Origin: Utricularia gibba
Taxonomy: Eukaryota > Streptophyta > Magnoliopsida > Lamiales > Lentibulariaceae
Assembly (NCBI GenBank): GCA_002189035.1
Contig: NEEC01000010.1
Coordinates: 2,356,001 to 2,420,000, forward strand
Direction: 5' to 3'
Length of the DNA stretch: 64,000 nt
How positions within the stretch are numbered: position 1 is the first letter of the stretch; every line of letters starts with the position of its first letter. Positions 1 through 11,802 of this stretch are shown piece after piece. The notes beneath the pieces are model-generated. The model searched no databases, was not told the DNA's origin, and saw only the letters and a program-made list of their open reading frames with translations. Position numbers and translations under genes: made by a program.

Positions 1-319
1 TTAAAATCCCTTTATAGGGTACTTCACTCAAAATAAAAGCATGAAGTATCCGAATCACAATGTATTTCCAACATGGAGATCTAGTGCATTTCAAATGACC
101 CTGTAGATGAGAAAAATAAACAACCTTTAATTCCTAAAGATGTTTGACCGGATCCAACAGCAGTCAGCGCATGTTCTATCTGAACGAGCTTGCCAGATGG
201 ACTGCATCCACCATAATAAGATTAAGCCAAGAACCAAACATGAAGGAGAAACATAATTCCACGATTTATTCTGAGTACCTGAAGGTGGTGAGGGAAAAAC
301 TGTACTGACTATCACCCAT
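1..319 (-). CDS. PAB: 20S proteasome subunit alpha type-2, 5' part (truncated at window edge)
   Basis: This subunit sits in the alpha ring of the 20S core particle, which degrades proteins in cytosol and nucleus. Exon 1 (319-279) encodes MGDSQYSFSLTTFS. Exon 2 (201-125) encodes PSGKLVQIEHALTAVGSGQ and then TSLGIK. Together they give the alpha-subunit N-terminal signature, including the conserved YSFSLTTFSPSGKL segment. The donor after exon 1 is AG|GTACTC. The acceptor before exon 2 is ATGCAG|T, which completes an AGT serine codon. Exon 2 ends at AAAG|GTTGTT, and the rest of the gene (about 195 codons) lies beyond base 1. The start is the first ATG that yields the family N-terminus. The gene is head-to-head with STR1. 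In Arabidopsis the PAB and STR genes are also close neighbours, from memory. The identification is firm although only about 39 codons are present. Confidence 0.9.
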
Positions 320-1546
320 TGATTTCTGTCACGAAGCTTACCAATCGAGAAAATCCACTGAAAAGTTAAAACACTAGCTCTGAAGACCATAGATTTTCCA
401 AAAAACAATATATGAGGCATAGGTCCTGAACCCTTTTCAGTTTATCCATTGTGGAAAAAAGGCTAAGACAAGGTATACCCAGTCTACGCTTCATCTCCAC
501 ATAAAAGCTCAACAGAGAAAACAAAACTCCATTGCGGGCAATGAAGCTCGATTATTAAGAAAATCAACTGCAATGCACCATTCTATTCACCTGAAACAAT
601 TATCCCACACAAAATGCAGATCACGCTTACAGATTCCAAGTACCAAAACGACGAGACTGCAAATTGCAAGCTTTGTAGCGAGGTTTCTTGTTGGAGAAGA
701 TGGAGTTTGTCGCAGGTACGGGCTCAGTACTAATGGGCCGAAAAGCTCAACGGGGTGCCTAAACTGAGCCGAACCTAGACATAAGTACATTCAAGCCCAT
801 ATAACCCTGGAAAGTGAACCCAGCCCATACTGGATTATTAAAAAAAAATCTAAATTCATTTTATATAAAAAATGATTATATAGTCAGTAAAATGGATAAT
901 TCTTATAGTTAAATGAATGAACAACACAAATTAAATACATGATGATTTTAATAGTACATTTCTCATCATAACTCATTGCCAAAAAATTTAACAATACTAT
1001 TTTTTATACAATATTTTTCATTAAAATTTTTTTTTTACAGTTTTATGTTATATAAGATTTACGTGGATATTTTATTTTACTTTACTTTTTTTCATTTATA
1101 ATTGACGTGAGGTTAATAAACATTCTTTGCCAAGATATTATACTAAAATAAATTTCATTTTTTTAATTTCGACTTGTAAAAGCATCTTCAATTAATTATA
1201 TTTGACACTACCTAAATGGAAAGTATGAGTCATATCAATTTTCATTATTAATTAATATTATTTTACATAAGTAAGAATTATTTTGATTTAATTAATAGGA
1301 TATTTTCATTTTATCAATTTTTGCTGTATCCCATAGCTTACCTGGAAAATGGCGGTGACCACTGACCAGAATGGCTTGGAGTTCGGAAGGGCTTGGTGAC
1401 TCCGCAAATCCAGTCTTTCAGATCACTACAGAAAGAGATCCCGAGAGCCAAGGTGTTTGGAGGGAATCATTGGCGCGAATCCCTAAAAAGACCCTCTTCT
1501 GCCCTGAGCTTGTGGGGTAACTCTTCACTGTAAAGTCACTTACGTT
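320..1546. other. Intergenic region between divergent PAB and STR1
   Basis: This is the shared upstream region of two divergent genes. The part next to PAB (about 320-790) has mixed composition and probably holds the PAB 5' leader, perhaps with an intron. The middle (about 840-1320) is very AT-rich. The STR1 leader begins somewhere near 1340-1546. No convincing coding sequence was seen. Confidence 0.5.
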
Positions 1547-4500
1547 ATGGCGTCGAATATTTTGTCCAGAACGCTCTTGTCTCGTTTCGCCTTTCAATTT
1601 TCCTCATCCTCCTCCTCCATATCGAAATCCCACTACATCGCTTCACTCTTGCCCGTGAGATTTCATCCATCATCTGCGTAAAACTTTTTTTTTATGTGCG
1701 CCTTTTTGCTCTCCTGGAATTGTTGTTGTTGCTTTTTTTTTTTTTTTTTTTGTCGTCAAGTTTTATGTTGGCCGGAATTCTTGTTGCTGACATTAAACTT
1801 GTTGAAACAAATGAATGAGATAACCGGAAATAGAGGGATATAGAAGTTTATAAAATGGAGTATCTCATGATGAGTGACTTTTTGTTTGTGCAGGAGTTGT
1901 TTACCTCTGATCTGCTTCATGTTTTACTAGTTTCCTCTTTCTAGGATAAAAAATATGTTTTTTATCTTAGGCAGCATGTAGATTCTACTACCCACACTCC
2001 TATTACAATGGAATACAAAGGCGGCAGTGAAAAAACGAACTTTTAATCGCTACAGAGTTACATATGATATGAAAGTTATACTTCTGGGAACTGTGATATC
2101 CTTTACTTAATTTTACAATGTGTGTGGCCTTACAATGTATTCAACTATGACTTCTTTATTTCTGGTTGCAGCGGAGACCTTTTCTTGTGACTGCCGGGTT
2201 ATCCAACTTGGCGTATAAACCTCAAAAGTCAATTTCTCGTGCCATGTCTTCTGCAGCACTTGCATCACAGGCTTCATTCTCTGTGGAGTCCTTATCAACC
2301 AAGGAACCTGTTGTTTCTGTGGAGTGGCTTCATGCAAACTTAAAGGAGCCCGATGTTAAGGTCAGAATGCTTTATGTAATGAAATTGAACTGATTTGTAC
2401 TAGTCATTTGACCATACTCAGATAATGGATGATGAATTTTAGCCCATATATTCGCTTAATGGCCCATTCATTACATATAGGGGGTGTTTAGAATGGCTTC
2501 GCTATGCATGAAGAGGAAAAATATAAATTGTAATGGATAGGTTACGGTGAATTTAGCATAACTTCGAAATGTGTGAAGCTCTCAATTAGACACTCTTGCA
2601 ATATATATTTTTTTTCTTATGGAAAGAGGCTGCATAGAAGTCACGGATAATTACTGTTATTACAGATATTATGTGTTCAACTGATGCTAAAAAACATTTC
2701 AGTTGTTGGTGATTAAGTATCATATCGAATCTTTTCAGGTGCTGGATGCTTCCTGGTACATGCCAGATGAACAGAGAAATCCACTTCAAGAGTATCAGGT
2801 TACAACATCTTGAATTTCTCAGATCAATCCAGTTTTTGGTTTCAGAATTTGGTGGGTATCAAATTATTTAAATCATGCTCAATTGAATTTTAGGTTGCAC
2901 ACATCCCTGGTGCACTTTTCTTTGACATTGATGGAATATCAGATCGTACAACTGATGTAAGATTATTTGCCTTACTAAACGTTCACTGGTGAACATTTCT
3001 TGTTCTACGCATTAAGTTTAGCTTACAAAATATGTTTCATGTTTTTTAGATGTCTTTTTATATGGTCACGAATCACACTAATACCTTTCAGTATATTGAC
3101 TATCAAATTCTGGTTCTTCTTCAAAAACTTTGTCCAAGTCAAGTGCATGTACACCTCATATGCCATTCTATTTGTTCAATACAGTTGCCTCATATGTTGC
3201 CCTCTGAAGAAGCGTTTGCTGCTGCTGCGTCTGCACTTGGTATTGAAAATAAAGATGGAATTGTTGTTTATGATGGGAAAGGGATTTTCTGTGCTGCTCG
3301 TGTTTGGTGGTGAGTATCTGAGTATCACAAACAACTGGGACTTGCATATTTATGTTGTCATGTGAAACGTTTCCAACCTTGAGTACGACTCTCTAAACAG
3401 GATGTTTAGAGTATTTGGGCATGATAGGATTTGGGTTTTGGACGGAGGGCTTCCAGGATGGCGTGCATCAGGTTTTGATGTTGAATCTAGTGCATCAAGT
3501 GATGCTATCTTGAAATCCAGTGCTGCAAGTGACGCTGTTGAGCAAGTGTACAAGGGGCAACGTGTTAGTTTCTTGAGCTTGCTATGTGCTTTTGAAATTT
3601 CTATCCGAATAATTCCGCTGTTTCATGCCAACTTTTTATGAGTTGACATCATTTGATGCTGATATGTGTTATCTCATGCTGCAATAAGAATCTCTCACTA
3701 TATCTGCAGGTGGGGCCTGTTACCTTCCAGACCCATTTTCGGCCCCATCTTATCTGGTCGCTTAAACAGGTACCTTTTCTCAATTTGATTTGGTTTTACT
3801 TTGGCTACAGAATTGTAAATTCATTTTAGCATTTCATTACAATACTAGTGTTCTTCTTTTCTTTTTTTTTTTTTTCTAGAACTCATTTTACCTGAGATTC
3901 TTTTAGTGTCATGCATTAGACTGTCAACTCGAATAAGCGTTTGAAACGATATTAATTCTTAACATGGTAGTAGCCTAATATTTAAATCCAGTATGTGTAG
4001 GATAAAGACGTGTAAAAAACCCAGGCCAGCTTTTGATCAGGAAATCTGTCTTTGTTTCAGAGTTTAATGTGTCCTCATTTTTCAGGTTCAGAAAAATATG
4101 GAGGACAGAACATACCAGCATATTGATGCTCGCTCAAAAGCTAGGCAAGTTTTTACGGGAAATTTTATGTTGGTATTGTTTACTCAAAGTCACGATTAAC
4201 AGTGTGATGTCTGCAGCTTTCTGATTGTGCTTTTATGTGTATTCCATCCCTTTTTCTTTGGATGAAAACTACTGCCACCCTTTGCAATCCGTTTGAGATT
4301 TTATCCACTCTCAGGTTCGATGGAGTTGTCCCGGAGCCTAGAAAGGGAATAAGAGGTGGTCATATTCCAGGGGGTAAATGCATTCCTTTCCCTCAGGTAA
4401 CATGGGGAGACAATTATGCGTTTCTTCCATTTCAAAGCTGCACAGTGATTGTTTCTCCGGGAGCAAGAACACCCTGTCCCCATTTGTCATTCACTTGCAA

Positions 4501-4932
4501 GCACTCTGTTCCTTTTCTTGATGCAGATGCTGGACAGCTCCCAAAACCTCTTGCCTGCGGATGAGCTGCAAAGGACATTTGAAAACGAAGGTGAATGCTC
4601 CTCAAAATTCTACTTTGAAACCAGTTTCACTTTAGAAAATGCCAATTTGTAAGCATGTATGTATTGCCACAGGAGTCTCGTTGGATGATCCGATAATAGT
4701 CTCTTGCGGGACTGGTGTGACTGCTTGCATCCTGAACCTGGTAAGTCCTTTGTGAGAAAAATGAGCGAGAGGGGTGTCAAGGTTCATGCATGCGTTTATA
4801 CTGAAGACTGCAAAATCTGGGTTGCAGGGGCTGCATCGACTGGGGAAGACGGAAGTCCCCGTTTACGATGGATCGTGGACAGAATGGGCCGTGAATCCTG
4901 ATCTACCGGCGGTCACTGCTGTGCAGCAGTGA
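1547..4932 (+). CDS. STR1: Thiosulfate/3-mercaptopyruvate sulfurtransferase, mitochondrial type
   Basis: This enzyme transfers sulfur from 3-mercaptopyruvate or thiosulfate to thiol acceptors or cyanide. Twelve exons join in frame: 1547-1654, 2172-2360, 2739-2798, 2894-2956, 3185-3309, 3401-3563, 3710-3769, 4086-4144, 4315-4396, 4527-4590, 4673-4740, 4828-4932. The product has 381 residues, close to the Arabidopsis length (about 379). A Ser/Arg-rich N-terminus fits a mitochondrial presequence, and an internal Met in the stretch AMSSAAL could give a cytosolic form. Two rhodanese domains follow. The first has EPVVSVEWLHANL, DASWYMPDEQRNP and VWVLDGG-like (IWVLDGGLPGWRASG) segments. The second carries the catalytic loop CGTGVTAC, with the active Cys, near residue 320. 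The intron after exon 8 must use a GC donor (AG|GCAAGT at 4145). All other introns are GT-AG. Confidence 0.95.
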
Positions 4933-5112
4933 GTGAGCGTGTGAATGCATGTAACGGCTATGCTTTCTTTTTTGCCTTGTTTAGGCGATAGCTGCGGATC
5001 AATAAGACAGATTCACCTGAGATCTCAAGAAGCATTTTTTTATCTCTGTGTTTGTAGACAAAATAATTCAACTAAAAAGAAGATAAAATAAATGCAAAAA
5101 AGTTACATTCTT

Positions 5113-5185
5113 GATCGCGTGGCCTAATGGATAAGGCGCTCGCCTCCGGAGCGGGAGACTGTGGGTTCGAGTCCCATCGCGATCG
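5113..5185 (+). tRNA. tRNA-Arg (anticodon CCG)
   Basis: A 73-nt cloverleaf is present. The acceptor stem GATCGCG pairs with CGCGATC, followed by discriminator G. The D arm is GGCC-TAATGGATAA-GGC. The anticodon arm CTCGC-CTCCGGA-GCGGG puts CCG at positions 34-36. The T arm is GTGGG-TTCGAGT-CCCAT, with the canonical TTCGA. There is no intron. It reads CGG codons. It lies between the convergent 3' ends of STR1 and PGK. Confidence 0.95.
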
Positions 5186-5507
5186 CTTCATATCAGTTCT
5201 TTTTTTGCAAGCAAAACGCTGTTGATTGGAATAAATCAATCATGCAGTTGCAGCGTCGATCGAGCATTGCCTTTTTAAATCTTTAGGAATACATGGAATG
5301 ATTAATTGCTGTGTTGCAGCAGTGCCTTTTTTTTTTTATTTCTACCAATTACCTTGTACAATATATTATTTCAGACACGGAATTGAAAGAGAGCACAACC
5401 GGATCTGCAGGTGCGCAGAGTAGATCAGGCAGCATCCTACACGATAATAAAAACTCTGTAGAGATCTTCCTCTCCGCTTTACATACAAATCAGGCACCGC
5501 CCTCAGC
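5186..5507. other. Spacer and PGK 3' untranslated region
   Basis: This is a short AT-rich spacer after the tRNA. It runs into the likely 3' UTR of the convergent PGK gene. No other gene was seen. Confidence 0.5.
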
Positions 5508-7542
5508 TCAAACCGTCACTGGAACCGCCTCATCGAGGGCCAAAACCCCGGGAAGCTCCTTCCCTTCCAACAGCTCTAGACTCGCACCGCCGCCCGTCGA
5601 AATGTGGCTCATCACATTCGCAACCCCAACCTTCTCCACGGCAGCTACAGAATCGCCGCCGCCGATGATCGTAGTCACCCCCTTCCCACTGAGATCCGCT
5701 AGCTTGTTTGCGATTGCCTGCATTGCCGGACATGGTCAAGAACAGCAGCTTTTCGGTTAAAACTACAAATACGTTTTCAGGAGTGGGCATACCTCGGTGC
5801 CGACTGCAAATTTTTCAAACTCGAACACTCCCATGGGTCCATTCCAGATCACCGTCTTGGTCGTCTCAAGGGCGGCGCTGAAGGTCTTGATGGAGTCAGG
5901 TCCGATGTCGAGTCCCATCCAGCCATCCGGGATGGAAGAAGCGGGAACAACCTGTTGATACAACCACACCTTATCGCCACTGGCCATGAATGGATCTTGT
6001 TATGCAGAGCATTGATGAGTTCAGTATGGGACCTTGCTTTCTGCATCTGGGGCGAACTTGTCGGCGATGACGACATCGGTGGGAAGCAAGAGATCAACTC
6101 CTTTGGCCTTCGCCTTTGCTAGGAGCGATGTAGCGAGATCAAGCTTGTCTTCTTCCACCAAGGATGATCCAACGGACAGCCCTTGTGCTTTGTAGAATGT
6201 GAAGATCATCCCTCCGCCAAGAAGCAAAATGTCAACTTTCTCGAGAAGGGATTCGATCACACCAATCTTGGAAGAGACCTTTGAGCCACCCACAATTGCA
6301 GCAAATGGCCTTTTGGGGTTGGAAACAGCACCAACAAGATAGTCTAGCTCCTGTGTCGCAGTAACCAGAACAGCTGATAAGAAAACAAAACTACCAACAC
6401 GTTTCCAATATCAAAGAACGTAGCTTTATCAAACCTTCTGCAAAAGGAAGCCGGCAACTGAAGGCTTCAGGAACTTTGTCACTCCCTCGGTGGATGCATG
6501 TGCTCTGTGTGCAGTACCAAATGCGTCATTTACATACAGGTCTGCTAAAGAGGCAAGCTTTTGAGCAAACTCGGGCTCATTTTTCTCTTCCTCCTTGTAG
6601 AATCTCACGTTCTCAAGAAGGAGAACGCCACCATTAGGTAATGAGCCAACCAGATTTTCGACCTCTGGACCTATGCAGTCGTCAGCTTTCACAACCTGAG
6701 CCATTCGGGCAACGTATAAACTCATACTGAATTATATGTAATGCAGATATGGGTAGAAAACAAGTGGTCTTATTGCTTCAAGCACCCTCTGAAAATAGAA
6801 CCACCAAGAGTTCATCTAGCCCTCAAAATTGGAGGTACCTGAATTCCCAGCAGTTCGGATAGCCTGGGACAAGAGGTGCTAGGCTATACTTTGGGGTGAC
6901 ACCTTTTGGCCTTCCCTGAGTAACAAACAAAGATCAAGCTTTATTATTCAACTGAGGATGATATATAACTGCATATTATTGAAAAACTATCAGGAGGCAA
7001 TCCAGATTGCTCATCGATGTAGAAGGCTGAGAAGCTTTGTAATTCTACATACAAGCAGTAAAAAGGGACTTTTTTTTAGGTAACAGAGACAAAGGGTGAT
7101 CCAGAGTTCATCGAAGAACACTGCACTGATAAACACTCACCAAGTGGCTAGAAAGAATGACTTTAGCCCCATTGTTGATCAAGTGCTTGATGGTGGGCAC
7201 CGCAGCTCTGATCCTCGTATCATCAGTGATGTTCTGGCTATCATCGAGAGGAACATTAAGATCAGCCCTCACAAACACCCTCTTCCCCTTGAGATCGACG
7301 GAAGATAGATCGCCGACGCTCTTCTTCGCCATGGAAACAACTCCCCTCACAGGCTTTGACTTCAGAGAGACCTGCTTACTGGAAACGAAATGTGCGAAAA
7401 TTGGGTCGCCGGCAGTGGCGGAAAATCCCAGACGAGACTTGCCGAAAAAGTGGGTTGTGGGGAGAGTGTGGGAAGCCATGGTCGCGGCAGCGGAAGTCTT
7501 GGGGATCCCGCAGAAGACGAGAGACGCGGCCGCGGACGCCAT
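5508..7542 (-). CDS. PGK1: Phosphoglycerate kinase, chloroplastic (with a 1-nt frame break in exon 2)
   Basis: PGK interconverts 1,3-bisphosphoglycerate plus ADP and 3-phosphoglycerate plus ATP; the plastid form serves the Calvin cycle. Exons are 7542-7141, 6915-6839, 6695-6435, 6350-6033, 5951-5793 and 5717-5508. The N-terminus MASAAAS is a Ser/Ala-rich transit peptide, followed by [13 protein letters not shown] and the substrate motif [10 protein letters not shown]. Later motifs are [22 protein letters not shown] and the nucleotide-site [13 protein letters not shown] and [14 protein letters not shown]. The start at 7542 was chosen by family match; an in-frame ATG 26 codons upstream (7620) is less likely. 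Exon 2 is 77 nt, but the flanking phases and family sequence need 78. One C is missing in the codons for [11 protein letters not shown] (plus-strand GGG at 6866-6868). Corrected length is about 475 residues. Everything else is intact, so a sequence error is more likely than decay. Confidence 0.93.
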
Positions 7543-7993
7543 TGTCGAAAGATTGCTGCTGTGAGGGGCGTCGGAAACGAGTGTGGGTTTGATCGAGCAA
7601 CCAGAAAGACAAATAGACAATCGAAATGAGCTGATGATGATGAGGCTCTGTGGGCACAGGTTGTGGGTGCCCCTTATCGTCAGAAGATAATTCAGTGATT
7701 CTCAGGCACACACCCACACCCCCTCCGGCATACTTACAAAACCAAGATACCACCTTTGCACTAAACTAACCTACGAATCAAAGGCAATGTAATGAAAACC
7801 ATTGTTTTGGTCAAAAAAACGTAGTAAAATCCGAATGCATTCTCCATAATGTTTTAGATAGGAAATGGTTTCATTTCACTTATTCCAAAGGTAGTTTTTT
7901 TTCGTCTTTTGAGAAAAATGTTGATACCTGCACCACAAAGAAGAGGATCGGTGTAGTTTTTACACCATGAATTACACTGTCTCTATATACCGC
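7543..7993. other. Spacer between reductase 3' end and PGK 5' end
   Basis: This region holds the PGK promoter and 5' leader (both genes read leftward) and the short 3' UTR of the reductase gene. No coding sequence was recognised. Confidence 0.5.
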
Positions 7994-9798
7994 TTATAAT
8001 CTGCTGGCTGGACCGCCTTTAGCGGCCGAGCGCGACCGTTTCTCCACCGCCCGAGAGAATTGTTTCACGGCATCTTTGGAGAAAAGACGAAGCTTGCTCA
8101 GCCACATCCCTCCATCAACAGGCAAAGTGCTTCCATTAATATATCTACCTGCACAGATTCGCACAAACAACAGCTTTCAATCTCAAAACAAATCTTCATC
8201 TGCTAAATAGAAAGCAAGCCTATAGAATGTTACTTCAAAGCAAGCCTAAAAACTAAGCCCTTTTCCTGAAGTAAACCCCGCCGGTGAAGGTAGGCTAGAG
8301 ACTTTTCGAAGCAAAAGTAAAGAGTAAGGGGTCATGGTCCATGTTGTAACTGGAAATGAGTGAGTTAACAGCATAAAACAAGGACTGACCGGCATCCGAG
8401 GCCAGAAAAACAGCAGTCATAGCAATATCCCACTTGGTTCCAAGTCTAAACAGAGGCATGTAATCACTTGCTATGCCGTCTATCTCTGGTGGCGCAAGCT
8501 TACTCATGCCAGGGGTATCGCCGATGGGACCTGGGGCAATCCCATTTACCCTGATATCGTAGTCCGTACCCCATTCAAGTGCTAAGCCTCTCGTTGTGGC
8601 ATCAACAGCAGCCTGAGGAGAAAAAGCAGTTTAACACCGAAATTTCTAGAAAGCATAAGTGAGCAGGAATCATCAATGCATTCAGAGACCTTAGCAGCAG
8701 CAACATGGATCTGATACCAAGATGCAGTGTAATGTAATGTGGCACTGATGTTCAATATAAGCCCTCCGGTGGAGGTTTTCCCTGGCCCACCTTTCTTAAG
8801 GTAAGGAAGAGCCTCATGGCACATTGTAAACGTTCCAACAGAATCAATGTCCATCACTACAGAATATAACAAGTTGTTCTATCACTATAGTGTATGCTTG
8901 AAAAAAAAACAAGGCAAATAAAGGCTTAATGATCCATGGAAAAGCTACAAGTACTTCCTGAAAACAAGAGTAAAATGAAAAACACGATTATCAAGGGCAC
9001 TTTCATAGTTCCTTCCATTTTATATTCAGAGACCAAAAGGCTAAGCATTAATCGGAAACCGTATGAATCCAGAGTACACAACAGTCTTCAATGAACACGA
9101 GAACGAACTACGCAAGATTACATTTTCAATATAGAAAGGCGTAAAACAAGCCAATGTACACAACAAAGTAGAATTAGCTTTATATATGGGTTTGAGCATC
9201 ATCCTTTCCTTTCCTTTCAACGTTTGCTTTATGTGGAATTAGAAACATTATAGTTACCACATTATTTGAACAGGCACAAGCAGATTAACTTCAAAAACCG
9301 AGGTCAGCTGACTACTTCGAACAATTACCTGTTTTAAAGCCGTTCGGAGAGAGATCCTCAGGAGAAACCAGAAAATTTCCGGCCGCGGCGTTCACGAGAA
9401 TGTCGAGCTTCCCAAAATGGTTCACGGTTGCCTCCACCACTCTTCGAGCATCTTCTTGGTTCCTCACGTCCCCCTCGAACCCAACAGCCTAAATAAAAAG
9501 TCATCCATCAAAAAAATTCCCCAAAAAAACCCATCTCAGTCCCACAACTGGGCGCAATAAGCGTTTTATCGTATTTAATTAGACATGGGAGGAGGAAGAA
9601 CAAGAGAAATACAGGAATTCCAAGCGACAGAAGAGCCGTAACGGCGGCGTCAAGTACAGCTTTTCTCCGGCCCATGATGGCGACAGAGGCGCCATGCTTA
9701 CCGAACTGAGTCGATATCTCTAACCCAATTCCCGACCCGCCGCCGGTCAAAAGAGCTACCTTCCCTTGTAGAACATCGGCCTTGAAAGGCGATTCCAT
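7994..9798 (-). CDS. SDRB: Peroxisomal 2,4-dienoyl-CoA reductase (short-chain dehydrogenase)
   Basis: This NADPH-dependent auxiliary enzyme of peroxisomal beta-oxidation reduces 2,4-dienoyl-CoA esters of unsaturated fatty acids. Five exons join in frame: 9798-9613, 9488-9329, 8856-8690, 8612-8390, 8148-7994. The product has 296 residues (Arabidopsis homologue about 298). The N-terminus MESPFKADVLQGKVALLTGG leads into the Rossmann nucleotide motif TGGGSGIG. NAAAGNF follows, then the substrate/catalytic segment ISATLHYTASWYQIHVAAAK, which lacks the usual YxxxK spacing as in this subfamily. IRVNGIAPGPIG is the next recognisable segment. The C-terminus ends in SRL, a peroxisomal targeting signal type 1 tripeptide, which supports both location and reading frame. 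All introns are GT-AG. The gene lies just downstream of PGK on the same strand, an order I also recall from Arabidopsis chromosome 3. Confidence 0.95.
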
Positions 9799-11802
9799 TT
9801 CTTGGACTTCTATGGATCGCTGAAACCCACGGAACTTAAAAAAAAAACAAAACGCATGTTTTATAATGTAAAATGTATTTAAAATGAAAAATATATTATG
9901 TAGTAGTTATTGGGCACAATTGATACCACGGAGGTTATTTTGGTACTTTGCCGACTGGCGTCATCTATTTAGGGTTTCTTCCATCCGTCTTCGCACCCAG
10001 CGCCTCTCTGGGGATTCAATACTGCGTTTTTTAAGCCTTACTCCGTAGCAATCTACGTTAATCGGCGGAGGGACGCCGGTGATGCGATCTGAATTGTCCG
10101 TACCATCTGAGCATCGATCTCTTTCCAGAGGTTTTGTGTGATGCTTCAAAGTTAGCTTCTGAGGTCTCCCTCTGTCTACGGTTCCATCCCTCGTTTCATT
10201 CAAGATTCTATATGGTCTTGATTTTCGATTCCTCTTTTCGAATCGGCGACGAAGGCCTACATTATGGTTTTGATTTCAGTCAATCGTTCGTACCTGAGCT
10301 CTCGATTTTCCATTTTTCTTAAAACGAAATTCTGGCGTTTGATTTGAAGGCAATAAATTAGAGTCACTGGTGCACCTTGTTTGAATGGTGCACACAGCGC
10401 TGTACGTTGCCGACATCAGAATTCTCTGGCGCTGAGATTCTGGCATCGCCTTACACACAATGAGGCAAATGCATTCAGATGTGCCTACATCTTCATCCAA
10501 TCCTCTTTTGAATTTTTTTTATTTTCAAATTTCGGAAAAGATACTGTACCAGTATATGAGAAACTTATCAAAATACTAGAACTGATTTAGATTTCAAGAT
10601 TGCGAAAACAGATCAAACAGAAGACTGTTTTTTGTTATCCGATGAACGATTTGAAAAATTGTTGTGAAATTTTTCTCCGGGCAAATTTATAAATCGCTAC
10701 GTTTTCCTCACTCTACTAGAGTTCATCTACTCCTACCTCTCGCCGAACATCTGCTGATGTGAATCGTCGGGCATGTTGCCCCAAGGAAGAAGCTATGCCA
10801 TATAACCTGCCACCGGAGGCGATGCTGATTGCTGAGGGAAAGTCTCAAAAAAGATGTGAAGGCTATGCTTGTAATTACTGAAAAATTGTACATCATTTAA
10901 AAAATTATTTAACTTTGCAGTTGGTTTAATAATTTAACAACATAATTTGTTTACATAAAACGTTGTAAACATTTTTTTCCAAAATCTTAGGTCACTGAAA
11001 ATGCAAATTAAATGATTACTCTTTTTAAGGTAATTAATTTATTACTCAAACCCCACAGAGTAAATTAGCATCGTATCGGTGTTTTAAGATCAATTTACAA
11101 CATATATCATATATTAAAAATGTGCTTAAAACATATTCTATTAAAAATATTTTTTTATAAGTTAATGTAAAAAGTTTAAAATAATTTTATAAATTTATAA
11201 TTTCTACCTTATGATAAAAACATATCGAAAATTGATTTTCGATAAACTCTTTCTTTAATTTGCAAAATATCCTAATAACGGTAGATGCGAAACATGGATG
11301 GCTGGAGATGTAAGGGTGCCAGAACCGGAGATGGGCAAACGGCTATAATCGTGCCTGATTATTCCGTCTGGAGAAGGTGAACTTCCGAACAAAAGCTCGC
11401 CGGAATGAAGTAAGCCCATCACCAGATACATTTCTCTAAAATCTGACTCATTCTGGTCTCCCTGAGGCACTAATTTGCTTCTCAACGAATCTAAATGGCT
11501 TAAATGCAGTCTATTTTGCAAACCAGATGCGGGTGTTATACAAACAGAATGAGAGGCAGGCTACTTGATCAATGCGGCCAAATGCCATCATTCGTCTTTG
11601 TCATTTGATTTGACATTCATTCACCATTGTTGGGACGTGCTTGTCTGGCCTGGCATGGTCAATCGCAAGAGACCTGGCAAAGCTCCAATTTTTTCCTCCT
11701 ACTTGTAACTGTGGCGATGCACATGAGATTCCACCTTTCCCTGTCCTCTGCCATCTGAATTCACTCTTGCTGCCAGATGGAACAACGCTCACGGAATCGC
11801 TA
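9799..11802. other. Intergenic region, reductase promoter to transporter promoter
   Basis: The left part carries the reductase promoter. At about 9960-10160 there is a moderately GC-rich stretch that starts with a telo-box-like TTTAGGGTTT at 9968 and resembles a plus-strand 5' leader. No protein of a known family follows in any frame. From about 10860 to 11270 the DNA is strongly AT-rich. The stretch 11280-11800 has mixed composition and is the upstream region of the first OCT gene. No gene was confirmed. Confidence 0.4.

Noticed and set aside
5311-5760. A 149-codon plus-strand open frame over the last PGK exon
   Set aside because: It is antisense to a conserved exon and has no family match.
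7157-7629. Several plus-strand open frames over PGK exon 1
   Set aside because: These are shadows of the GC-rich transit-peptide exon on the other strand.
11641-11802. In-frame upstream extension of OCT copy A
   Set aside because: There is no ATG in this stretch, and it does not resemble the paralogue's N-terminus.
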